Positions 42,600-54,500 of a stretch of DNA of 64,000 nt are shown here, in pieces. Source of the stretch: Setophaga petechia (taxonomy: Eukaryota; Chordata; Aves; Passeriformes; Parulidae). Under the pieces are notes generated by a model. The model searched no databases, had not been told where the DNA came from, and worked only from the letters and a program-made list of their open reading frames with translations. The position numbers and the translations under genes are program-made. The DNA lies in the NCBI GenBank assembly GCA_024362935.1, contig JANCRA010000003.1, forward strand, positions 40,051,291 through 40,115,290, given 5' to 3'. The stretch's first letter is position 1; each line of letters starts with the position of its first letter.

Positions 42600-45500
42600 T
42601 ATTTAATTCTAAAATGTGAAACTGAAAGAACAGCAGGCCTGAATTAGGCCAGTAACATAATTTCAGAGCTAATTATAGTAATTTGGTTTTTAAATGCTTA
42701 AAAGCACCGATTTAATGACTGTCAGAGTTCCAAGATCTAGGGACAACATCGATAAAATGGTTGACTAGGATTTCCTGGTACATCCATGCTTAAGAGTCTG
42801 TAACCAGAAAAAATCCTAACTGCATCCTGCTGTCATAAGACAGATCAATGCAGAGGTGCCCTTCATGCTGAATGGCTGTTCTGGGCTATCAGGACATAAA
42901 TTGTATCTTGATCTGAACAAAGAAATGTGAGAATGGTGTTTTTGGAGAACTGAAACATCTCTGGCATGCCAAGAACATATCAGCTTGAGAGAAAGGTAAA
43001 TTTTGCTTTATTAAGTGTCTACTGCTAGAAGATGGTTTTGGCAGGCAACTTAACGTGTCTTCTTGTGGAAGTCATTGTAGGTAGGTAGAGTACAAATTGC
43101 ATGTGTGATGATCTTCCTGTGATTAAGTCTGTACAGGTAGAGTCAAGAAGATATCCCTGCAGTGTGTATACCGAGGAGCTTTTCTAGTGTAGTTTTTTTT
43201 GGGGGGAAAGCTGATACAGCTGCGTCCATGTGAGTCATTGGACAAAGCATGGAAAGTACTTCTGGGAGTGGAGATGGGTGAAAGCCAAGTAGGAAAAACT
43301 GTTGTATCTCTCTGGTTGTTGGAAAACTCACAATACTTCACAGCAAAGCAAAAGAGCAGTTGGAAGTTAGTTTCTCAAAATGGCCATGATTTAAGCAACT
43401 AACCCTTGCTGCCCTTCCCTTTCTGGTGCCAGAAAAGTGTACAGTAGTAACAGTGCCAATACCTTTCATCTACTTTGTCTCCTAAGTGCCAGCCTGGTGA
43501 TCTGGTAGTAATGGAAACTATTCATTGTTCACCGTGGTTCTCTGTCAGACCCATAATGACAGTGGTTCAGTCCTGGTCACAGGGGGGCTGTGTTGCCTTT
43601 TTCTTGGTGATTTCTCCATTTCAGGTCACTGAAAAAGAGTGAGTTTTGGATGTGGTTTTAGTGAGAGGTGCCTCCCCCCTCCCCAGTATTGCCTTGCTTT
43701 GCTGCCTCAAGAGCACCATCAGTGTTTACACAGGAAGGGATTGCCCTGGCACACCACTCAGGGTTTTTCCATGCAAAAGGAATTTATTTGAACGGTACTA
43801 AGCTACTCAATGAGTGCTGTGCCCAGGCTCGTGGGATTAAACAAACCTGTAGTGCCAGTTGCTGGTTACTCTGATGAGGGGAGGAGTATAACTACATGTA
43901 GACTAACTTATTTTTTCACCCTGTTTTTATCTTCTTCCTATGACCTTTTAACCTTGAATTATGTGCCTGATCCTGTGTTGGGTGTCCTCTCACAACCTTT
44001 AAATTCCTTTGCAAAAGTGCAAAACTGTCAGTTAACCTGCTCTGAGCAAAAGGACAGCTCATTGGTACTGTTCTGAGAAGAAACTTCTGGGGGCAGCTCT
44101 CAGGGAAAGCACTGAAAATAGAGTTCTCATCACAGTGCCACAAGGAGTCAATGTAACATAACCACCTTGTAAGTTTTTCTTGAAAAGAAGAGGGCATGGC
44201 TCGGCTCTGCTCCAAGATTTCACAGACATTTTGCAGAATTTGCTAAAACCTCTTCATAGTGAACATTTCTGAATACAAAATCAAACCTATTAAGTTTACT
44301 TCCCCCTTCCTTACCTATTCATGAAACTTGCCACCTGATGGCTTTGTACATGAGCAGTGATGTGCCTGGAAGTCTATTGCACACTTGTTTGGTGCTCTAC
44401 ATGGAGTTCCCTCTGTTCTGATTTCAATGAGCTTCAGCTGTGAAGGAGATGGGATCCCTGTTTCTGCTCTGGAGTCACCGTTCTGAATTTTCAAGTCTCA
44501 GTAATGCCCTTTCAAACTTATTAAAGGCAAGGGTACTTGTGGGATGGTTGCATTGTATTCTATGATTCTTCTCAGAGGAGACTAGTGCCTGCTAATACTT
44601 GGACTTATGGCCTAGTCCGTCCCCCTTACAGAATCAATTTTAGCTAGAGAAGATTTTTCCTGAATTCTTCATAAAAGATGGGCTCGAGGGCATTGAAGAG
44701 AAAGGGAGGGATAGTCCTGTGCCTGGAGATTACACTAGTAACTGATCATTACCAAATTGACAGCAGGGGAGAGTGATTTAGTCATAGGCTTGACGTTGAA
44801 ACGTGCAGGCTTTCCTCACTGGTACACAAATGCCGTGCTGTCTCAAATCAGCTCTCACTGAAAGTCATTCCTTACAAACACCACGGGGCAGGGAGAAGGA
44901 CAAGGCATCTCCACTACTTGGAAAGCAGGGAGAATGTCCTGGCCACTACTGTAAAGCAATAAGCAGTGGCTCCCTGGGGCCACTCTCAACTGGTTTCACT
45001 CTTACTACCAAGGCCCAGTTTTGCAAGCTACTACAGGCAGGCAGGCTGCTGAACTCAGGAGGTTTGACTTACGTAGGTGCAGAGATGGCTGTAGTACCTT
45101 TCCTAGAAGAAAAATTCGGTCCCAAAGGAGCACAATTGCTCCTCTGCCTCAGGACATGCTCCTATGAAGCAAGTGCCAAGAGTCTGCCATGGAATGATCT
45201 GACATACACAAACATCACAGGTAAGAAAAAGACATTTAACTCCGACTTTTCAGTGATGTTGAAAGCACTTGGGTTGAGCTTCATGACTGGTGTGCTTTTC
45301 TTGCTGACTATGGACAGCAATACTAAAGTAACATTCTGGAATCAACATTGTAACAAGCTGCCTTTGGTCTTCCTTTGAATTCCCAATGGCTGGCAAAACC
45401 ACAAAGTCTTCCTGAAAAAGCAGAGATTGTTTGCCTCTGTGTTATTATCTTGTAGGTACTAACAGCTCACCATTCATTAGGCTAGAAAAGAAGCACAACA

Positions 45501-47435
45501 ACGAGAGATTGCATATGAAGCTGTCTCTGTGGCATTTCAATTTGCAGGGGCACCAGTGGATTTGAAGAGTTTCAGTTGAGTTTAACATGCAGGAAAAGCT
45601 GCCTTGTAAATCTCACTGATCTGGCTTACTGCTGCATCATGAGCAATAGCAGAACTGTAGCACTTTCTTACTGGGGGGAAAGAGATTAGTTTTGGGGGTT
45701 AATTAATTTTTGAGAAAAGCACAGTTGTTTGTCAGCTTGCTAGTGCCAGTACCCAGGCAGCACTCCACAAGAGATTAGTGTTCACATGGTTCGTTTCATC
45801 GACCTGTTTCAACAGGGCAGCATTAACCTCCTCAAATAAGTAACCTTGAGGGCCAAGGCAGTGTGATGTAAACAATTCAGGATGAGATTGCTGTTGGGAA
45901 ATCAAGTGAAACTAACTCCAGCATTGTCGCAGCATTGTTGTTTCTATTTTCCAGACATGCTAGGAACATTAAGGCTTGTGAAATGCTGGAAAAAGAGGAA
46001 GCAGCACTGGCTCCTGAATGAAGATGTTCTTGTGGTTACAGATGTTTGGGAGGTATCTGCAGACAAGGTTCAGTGGTCAGTTTTGCCACAGACTTCTGCT
46101 CAAGTCACAGCCCAGTGACCAGTTATTCTGCAGAACAATCCCTGCTCTGGAAAAGGCGAGTCATGATGTTTCCTTTGGGGTTGACTACATGAAAATACCT
46201 TTGTGTCATCAGAAGCATGGGGTGGAAGCTCCGTGATGGCCTTGGTGTTAAGGGCCTGTAAGAGAGTCTTAGCTCAGGTGTGCCAGGGCTCACCTCTCCA
46301 GGTAGAGACGAGGGTTATGTAACCATACCAAATGCAAGGGAGGAAGGAAATTACAAAAGCAGTTAGAAGTATGAGAGGAAGGGAGAAAAGGGTGGCTACA
46401 GAGAGAGGATTAAGGTAAGCAAGGTTAATTCTTTATGTACTCCAGGATGTTAATATGTATAAAGGGGAGTTCCTGGCAGCTAGGTGAGGTGGGCTTGGGG
46501 GCAGGAGCTGAAAGAAAGATAAAGTTGTACTCCTGCCTGTCTGATGAAAGCAAAGGGCAAACATTTAATGAAAAAGTGCTCTGTCTGTAGAGGCTGGAGC
46601 ATGATGTCTAACTTGAACTCAAATATTGGACTTATGCAAGGGTTACCTGCTGAATTTAGCTTCCATCATGTGACTGTGAGGCAGTAGATTGAGGCATTAA
46701 ACAGCTGTTCTTGCAACCTGGACGCCACTATTCAGGGAGGCTATTAGCCTGCCTCATGTCATTTGAAAGCACATTTGGAGTGGAAGGAACAGGAAGAGGG
46801 ACTACTTGGATAACCTCTACTAGCCTAAAGGGTGAAAGAGCTGTTAAGTACACATATAACACAATCCAAGTGAGAAACTTATGACCAGTTACTAGAAAAG
46901 GAATGCAAATTGCTTTATGCCAAGATTAATGAAGTAGTTTTTTAAACTTTGGTAGAAAGTGCTTTTTGCCCTATGTTGGTTCAATTAAAAATTTATGCTT
47001 TTTGTTTTGTATCCCCCAAACCTCCCTCCTGCTGATCTTGCTTCCTAGCTTTGAATAGAGCAGCTCTTTCTCTTGCTATGCTGATCTTTTTGATGTCCCT
47101 GTAAACTTTCATACTTATCTAATGATTTGGATGTCTGTAGTCTGTATTTTTTATGGCAAGGGGATCTTTACATCTTCTGAAATCTATTTTGATGATCAAC
47201 TAGCACTGGCCTCTCACCCAGTGCTGCTCTGTGGCGACCTTGTGCAGAAGTACTGCTGAAAATCACAGTTGCCCTGACTAAATGTAAGCATTTTGCTGAG
47301 CTTAGAGGCATGTTGAGAAAAGGTTGGTAAAGGTAAGCATGTGTGTGTGTTTTGGTGATTTGCGTACAACAGTTTACAACTTCCTCATGAAGGGAAGAGA
47401 AGAGCCAGACACTGATCTCTTCTCTCTGGTGGGCA
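42600..47435. other. Intergenic spacer RPLP2-PNPLA2, no recognised gene
   Basis: Both strands were read without recognising a family or a plausible exon chain. The longest open frame is a 191-codon plus-strand frame at 44803-45378 without recognisable domains or conserved motifs, probably chance. A CR1 copy follows at the right edge. Confidence 0.6.
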
Positions 47436-47439
47436 GTGA

Positions 47440-47697
47440 CAGGGCTGGAGGGAATGGCCTGAAACTGTGTCAGGGTAGGTTTAGGTGGGATATTAGAGAC
47501 AGGTTCTTCCCGCAGAGGGTGATTGAAGACTGGAACAGGTTCCCCAGGGAAGTGGTCACAACACAAGCCTTAACAAGAGTTTGAGAAGTGTTTGGACAAT
47601 ACTCTTGGGCACATTGTGTGATTCTTGGGGACATCCTGTGCAGGTCCAGGAGCTGAGCTTGATGATTCTTGTGGGTCTCTTCCAATTATTTTATTAG
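47440..47697 (+). mobile_element. CR1 retrotransposon 3' fragment upstream of PNPLA2
   Basis: It reads GGCCTGAAACTGTGTCAGGG, TAGGTTTAGGTGGGATATTA, AGGTTCTTCCCGCAGAGGGT, CCCCAGGGAAGTGGTCACAA and TTGATGATTCTTGTGGGTCT. It belongs to the same subfamily as the copy at 9995, block for block. It is 5' truncated and lies about 300 bp left of the PNPLA2 CpG island. Confidence 0.92.
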
Positions 47698-48150
47698 TTT
47701 TGAAGGGGGACAGGGATTACTTTTTTCCCAGTTCTTGCCCTATTGCTGTGACAAGACTTGCCTCCTTCTGACTCCTCAGCTTTTTATGAAAGGGGAAAGC
47801 TTTTCCTGTTCTCTCACATTTCTTCCCCGATCCCTGAAAAACAAGGGAAACCCCAAGGACTTGGAGCAGATGCCAAGAATCGGGATGTTCCGCGAGGGAA
47901 GGACAGCCTGCTGCCCCGGGACAGGGCGAGGTTTGGGGCGCTGCGAGCAGCCGTAACCCTCTCCCTCAGAGAGGCTGGCTCGGCGCTTGCCGCTTCAGGG
48001 CAGCGCTGGCCCTGCCCCGCCATGCCCCGGGCCAGGAGCGGGTTCACCGGAGGAAGGGTTGGCAGGAGGGGCCGGGCGCTCCCGCCCGCGCCGCGGCTGC
48101 CGAGGGGCGGTGGCCATGTCGGGGGCGGGTCCGAGAGCCGGGCCGCCGCG

Positions 48151-48156
48151 TATAAA
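48151..48156 (+). promoter_or_regulatory. TATA box of PNPLA2
   Basis: TATAAA stands alone in GC-rich sequence, 197 bp before the ATG, at the right distance from a CTCTCCCAGCGG start-like sequence near 48181. The 5' UTR would then be about 167 nt without an upstream ATG. Confidence 0.65.
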
Positions 48157-48347
48157 GCCGGCCGCCGGCGCCGCTCTCCCAGCGGCAAGCCTTGCCGTGT
48201 TCCGCAGTTGCTTCTTCGGCGGCGGCGCTTCCCGTCTGTCCCGCCCGTTCCGAGGCGGCGCGGAAAGAGACCCGCGGCTTCACTGCTCCGCCGCGGCTGC
48301 TGCTGCTTCCCCCCGGCACCCTCCGCCTCCAGCGGGGCGCGGAGGCC

Positions 48348-48534
48348 ATGTTCCCGCCGGACTCCACCTGGAATATCTCCTTCGCCGGCTGCGGCTTCCT
48401 GGGGGTCTACCACGTCGGCGTGGCCAGCTGCCTGAAGGAACATGCCCCGTTCCTGGTGGCCAACGCCAAGAAGGTGTACGGCGCCTCGGCCGGGGCGCTC
48501 ACCGCCACCGCCCTCGTCAGCGGCGCCTGCCTCG
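48348..48534 (+). CDS. PNPLA2: PNPLA2 coding exon 1
   Basis: Residues 1-62 and first base of G63: [39 protein letters not shown] and [19 protein letters not shown]. The start ATG is in GGCCATGT, the first ATG after the predicted transcription start. Donor CTCG|GTAAGC. Confidence 0.97.
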
Positions 48535-51500
48535 GTAAGCGTGGGCCGGGCCCGGCGCAACTTGGCGTGTTCCCTTCGTTACTGCTAATTTCTTAATTAG
48601 AGCACCAGCGAGGGGATGTGGGTGTATCTATGTGTGTGCATGTAAATAGCGCTGCGCCCGCCTCCTCCCGTAGTGCGAGCGCCGCTTTGTTTTCAAGGCC
48701 TTTCCCCCGCCTGGGTCCCTGCCGGGTGGCTGAGGTCAGGGAGGCCCCCGATGGTAGAAGTCAGCGCAGGGCTCCTGGTTCTGACACCACCCACACAGAC
48801 ATCTATAGCGTGGACCTGCTGCGCTCGGTTTACCTTGGGTTTACCTTGCTTGGGTGTAGGAGGGGAGCCTCTCGCCGTGTGGGCACTGGCCTTTGGTCGC
48901 TGTGAACGGGAGGTGAAGCGGCTGGAGATGGAGACCCGGAGTTTGCGTGTGCTGATGGGAGCGCTGGGCAGCGTCTCTGAGGAGCACAGCCTTCAGTCTG
49001 CGTGTTTATTTCTAGAAGACTTATTCCTTGGGATCTTGGGATCTTGCCCTTTGCAAGAGCTAGATCTCCAGTTTAGCTAGATTTTATCTCTGTTTTCAAG
49101 TTACAGAATAACGCTAAAAAGTTATCTCTGAAGCAAGCACACAGTGTATACAGTGTGTCCCTATGCCTGGGGAACAGCTGGAGAAAATGGTCTGTGGTGC
49201 CTCCTGGCTTTCTTGTCATTTTATATATGGGAGGAAGATAACAAACACATGTTAGAGTCTGTACTTCGAAGCTTTTATGTTGACACTAACAAATGCAGAA
49301 AAATTTCTTAAGCTTGAAAGGGGATTGTGGTGGGAGAGAATCAGATATATCTGTTTAGTCTGAGAATTATGAGCCTCTCCTAGAGATAAGGGCAGCCAGA
49401 GCTGTTTATTGCTTGAAGTTCTGTCACTTTGACAGGTGTTTTTCCACAGCACTCCTTTCTGAGACATAGCCCTTGTGCAGCAAAAGTTAGTATTTTCTAT
49501 GTAGTTAGGTTTGCAGTTTCCCTTCCTGAGCGTTTTGTTTACAGAAATGCCCAGTGAAGTGCATCTGTAACTTCTGGAGCTCTTAACAGCTGTTCAGACC
49601 CCAATCTGAGATCTTGAAGGCTGTAGTGATGCCTTGGTGCCAACTTTTACTGTGGACAAGGGATAATAATACCTAATCCCATTTTGTGTAGGGATCCATT
49701 TGCAGGTAGTTGCCAGGGATTCAGTTGTTTAATTGTGTTGCTTCTGTTGAAGAGCCGACTCCCCAATTAGTTCCCTAACTAGGTGATCCCTCTGCCACTT
49801 GAAGGCGTGGCACAAGTGTGAGACAGGCTGGCAGTAGTGCCCAAATCCTTTGCCTTGCTCAGATGCCATCCTGGGTGCTGAGCAATCCTGTTATCATGTT
49901 TACTTTGTCCTGGCTATTTTTATGTCCAGAGCATCCGTGGTGTGCCAGGGACTGCCCTGAGGGAGGCATCCAGCCTGGTAGAGAACTTTCTGTGAATCAG
50001 AATAGGTTTTCCCACTCCCTGTGAGGTACAGTGGGAGTGTAAGAGGACTGGGTTAGGGGCCACCTTCTGGGAAATGTTCACCTACCTCCTGAAGGAGGGC
50101 AAACCATGCTCTTTAAAGCTAACCAAGCCTTGGATCTTGGGTGTTCCAGTTCTGTCTTCCATTTGACTTCTCTGGAATTGTTTTCTTCTGACTCACCTGC
50201 ATGACTGACATGTATCTTGGGTAGAGAGCAGCTCTAAGGCAACACAGTTGACTTCTGAAAGTAAAAGCACATGGGGTGCATGGCCGTACCTTGTCTGTCA
50301 TAAACCCTTCTGACAGTGCAGCTTCCAGGCAGAGGTCCAGAGGTTAGAATGAAATCATAACGATAAAAGAGGACTGGGCAGAAGGTACAGCTAGGCCTGA
50401 ACGAGGAGAGCAGTTCATTCTCGTACAGGCTCTTACAGGGTCCTGAGTACCTGCGTTTGCTTTGCTGCTGAGAGCAGGTGGAAGCCCATGGGCTTTGAAT
50501 CCTATGACAACTGCTGCTCTGCACTGTCAGTTGCCCTGTCCATGAAACTGGAATGCTAAATAATGTCTCTTGATGAATAACAAAGGGGGAATTTTGCAGA
50601 AAGAAGCCTTGCTTATTTGACTGTGTGTAGATAAAGTTAGTGTCCTCCTGCCTGTGAACTCAAGAAAACTCTACTGTGCGGAAACAAATACTTGCAGGGG
50701 AGGAGTGGAGAAACCTCTTTCTTGGGGGTTTTTCCGTAAGTCCAATCTTTTGAGACTCTGATCAGGAGAGCAGAAATCTTCTTTGACTTCAGAAAATAAG
50801 ATCCCACTTAGGGGTTTATTTTCCAGCTTTTTTCCCCTGGTCTTTACATCTGTTCAGCGTGCCCGTGAATGCATTCTGCCTTCTCTGCTAGCTGAGACCT
50901 CACTGTCATCATCTGTGTAGGACAGCAAGGCTTTGCTATGGGCTGACACTGAACTGAAAGCCCTGACCAAGTGATCAGCAGCCTTTAGAGCACACTGTGG
51001 GGTTCAAAGGTGTGCTTGAGAATAGCAAAGAGAACAACATTGGGTGTGCATATTACTTAGGCAGGGCACCTTATATTTATATAAGAGAGCAGGAGGTATT
51101 TACAGTCTGATATGACCTTGCCTAGCTCTGGTTAAGCACTTTACCATTAAGTTGTAGGGATCTTGGATTTGTTGTTCAAGGTTACAACGATGATGTTGCC
51201 CTGCATCTGAAGTGCTCTCTCTCCAGCTTTGAGATTCTTCTGTTTGCTGGCATGAAAAAGCAGTGCAATTTTTCCACTAGCATAATCTGTATGGCTATCA
51301 AGGTGCTTTGGGCAGTCTCCTGTGTTTACAAGTTACTTGATTGTGCATAGTGCAGTGTTGTGGCATGAACAGCTTCTTGCCCCAAGTATATTTTAGAAAA
51401 TAGCCTCTGTAATGCCTGTACCATCTCTTGGGGCTCTTGGAGTCCAGCACGCCAGGAAATGCACCTTTATGTGCCAAGCAAGTGGAAAGTTCTCATGCTG

Positions 51501-54500
51501 GCATTGCTCTCTCCTCTTTGTGTGTACCTCCAAACCTGCAGCTTTTCACAAATTCTAGGTGTGGAATTTTGAGGATGGTTGGTTCCCTGTCTGTATAAAT
51601 CCGAAAGTCACTGGCCTGGATGAGAAAAACTGGCGTACGTGATGTGGTGAGACTGTCCTATTTCAGTCAGGAGGAATGCTAAAGTGCAGCTAATGTAGGA
51701 TTCTTTCATCCCTAATACTGAGTAGGGAATGTAGTTTTGGTAAGGTCTGCAACCATCTTACTTTGGTGAGCTGTACGGGGTTTGTTGTGCTTGCTTTGGA
51801 AGCATAGCAGCGTGAATAAATGATGAGATCTGAAGCTGTGTTCACTGAAACGCTGTCTTTGAGCTGGTACTAAGGTCCCTCTGACTCATAGTTAACCAAC
51901 AGCATCTCAATTGTCTGCATGTGAATGTTGTCCCAGACAGCCCTATCTGAGGGTGGGTTGGAACTGCTGATTTGCTTCTATTTTGGGGGGAAGGGGTGGG
52001 TTCTGCTGTCAAATGCAAAGCAGGCTATCAAACCCCATCTGTGGAAGTCAGCTGTTCTCCTAAAGCATGACAAGGTCAACAGAAAATGAAAAAGAAAGCT
52101 GAGGAGATGCTTTTAGTACTAAGAATAAAGCAAGGAAGCCAGGTGTTGCTGGATTGAGTAGCGTTGTTTGGGATGCTCTTTGGAGAGCACTTTCTGGGTT
52201 GTTTACAGCATTTTGAAATTTAATTATTTTAAATTGCTATCTTAACCAGGACTCTGTCTCAGGCTTGACATGAGGTGACATAACAGTTATTTGGCATTTG
52301 GGTTTGCTTGTCAACTGTCACCATGTGACCACCAGGAAATGTCCTGCTGAACTGTAGAGATGTTTTCCATTGGGTAGCAGGAGCAAAAAAAAAAAAAAAA
52401 AGCCCAATGAACAAAACCTTTTGAAATTGAGATAATTAGCAATATCAACATCTTAAATGTTGTGCTTCTGCAATTTGATAGTGTACATGCAAAGGCTTAA
52501 GAACTGATCATGGAGATTTACTTTCTCTGTGTTTGTGTAATCTTAACACCAAATCCCAGATTGACGGAGGGAAATAAACCAGCTTAGAGTCTATGGAATC
52601 CTCAGAGCAATGCCAGTTTGTGCTGGCCAAAGCATGACTCAAGATGCTTATCCTAGGGGAAGTACATGTGATGCTGTCCTCTGTGGCTGTGTGAAGAGAG
52701 CTATGGATCTCCACAGGGATGCAGAGGAAAGTTTTGTAGCATCTGTGGTGTCTCAGTAGTTAGGCCCCTTCTTGCACAGGTGATGGGCACTTGTACCTCC
52801 TGCAGAGGCCCTCCCTGGAGAAAAAGTTGTTGAGGTCAATAGCCCCAGCCCAGGAAAGAGAGACCTTTATGTACTTACATTGAAATATGGATATAATTAG
52901 TGGGGAACCTTCTGGTGCTTCTTGGAAATGGTATGCTTTTTTCTGTGGTGGAAATAGAGGTGGAAGGGAGATGTTCTGTGCTGACACAGATGGAAATGTT
53001 CACTGGCTTGGTGGAGAAGCTGCTGAGCCTGGATCAGTGCCCTCAGCAGTCACAGGGCTGTGGGATCAGGTGTCCAGAGGAGTAAGCTGGCAGCCAGAGC
53101 ACCCTGTAGGACCTCTTGATGGAGGGAAGGAGCTTGTTCCTGCTCTCTGCTTGGCTCTAACAAGAAAGCTTCTGTAAGGAAAGGTGCTCTTGCAGGCATC
53201 TCATTGGATGAGTGCAACAGAAGCCAAGGAGCCACTTCTAGCAAAAAACAGTCCTAGCAAGGCGTGTGTTTGTTCTTTTGGCACGCCATATAGACAGGAG
53301 GTGTGCAGAGCAGCTTGGTGCCCAGCCTTGCTGTCAGCAATGGCTGCAGCTGTGCAGTGTCACTGGCAACAGCACAAGAGGTCTTTGGTCATTCTTCTGA
53401 TCTGTAGGTTCAGCCTGTCTCTTGAACTTGCAGCGTGTCTGACCTGTTCCACTTCTTTCTACCTCTTAGCACCCCAAACTCTTCAAGGCAACTGCAAGTC
53501 CTCCATGTAAAATGGGAGAAGCTGTTGTGTGTTCTTTAGGGTCCTATGTCCACTTACTGATCGTGTTTGGAAGCTTAGTCCTGATAAATCAAAAAGCCTT
53601 CCTCAAATGTCTTGCTGTGTCGTTCAGTTCCAAACTCCTGCTGCCACCTGCACGTCCAGTAGCTGCTGGTGGTGCTTGTTCCCTGTCTGTTGGGAGGCTG
53701 TGTTACCTTCCAGTGTGGTGAGCTTGGGGTTGGACTCAGATGTTGGGCCCCTGCTCACTCTGCCTCACCTGAGTCATCAGTTTCTCCATGTTTCTCTCTG
53801 TGCCCTCCATTAAGCACAGAGGAAATGCTCCCTGGCTTGGCTGGAGACAATTTCCACCTCTTCTGTGCTTGGTTTCCACTGAACTTGAAGAGGACCATGC
53901 AAGGGCTGGAAATGGTAATTAGTCAGCATTCCTTCTTTCTGGGGATGGGAATGGGCAGGCCTTCTAATTACAGGACCTTTGCAAAAGCTCAGAAATCTTA
54001 CTCCAAGGAGCAGTGTGAGTGGGTGACTCCTATTCACCTTGCTCTTTGCAATATAAACTCTACTCATGGCTGAATTCCAAAGTAGCCACCACTTTTCCAT
54101 TGAATTCTTTGCACTTCTACACTTTTATTGCCCAGCTCTAATACTTATTCTCTTCCTTTCTGCTAAGTGTTCTTGGGGCTTGAGGTGAAAGTCAGGATGT
54201 GTCTTCAATTATGTGGGAGTCAGCCAGGCCTATGTATTTGCCTTGGTCTGTGTGGCTTGTCAAGCAAGTAGAGTGAGAGCTAGTGAAAAGGAGGGATAGA
54301 GGAAATTATTCCATGTGGAAGGCCTTAAATAAGTCCATGTCCCTGCGAAAAGGCAGATTGTGTCCTTGAAGTGGTAGAGTCTGAGGCAGTAGAAAATCCT
54401 TTCCAAGGAGCAGATAGGAGAGAGGCAGTTAGTGAGCCTGGGAGTGGAGAAATGTTGCTGGAGATTGTTGTAGCCCTGCCATTTTGTAGCTATGAAGGCC

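Larger units (their letters stand above)
47940..48545. promoter_or_regulatory. CpG island promoter of PNPLA2
   Basis: A CpG-rich block spans the upstream region, 5' UTR and coding exon 1. It contains GC box GGGGGCGGGT at 48121 and a perfect TATAAA at 48151-48156 inside GCGTATAAAGCC. An initiator-like A is at about 48181, 30 bp downstream. The combination of TATA with a CpG island suggests both basal and inducible expression, as expected for a fasting- and FoxO/PPAR-regulated lipase; no such sites were verified here. Confidence 0.8.

Noticed and set aside
47758..48560. 225- and 248-codon frames over the PNPLA2 promoter
   Set aside because: Same composition effect; they overlap the true PNPLA2 exon in other frames and cross its promoter.
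53184..54073. Overlapping plus-strand frames of 94-134 codons in PNPLA2 intron 1 as a nested gene
   Set aside because: No domain, no CpG island, no consistent splice or poly(A) pattern; the composition is that of the surrounding intron.
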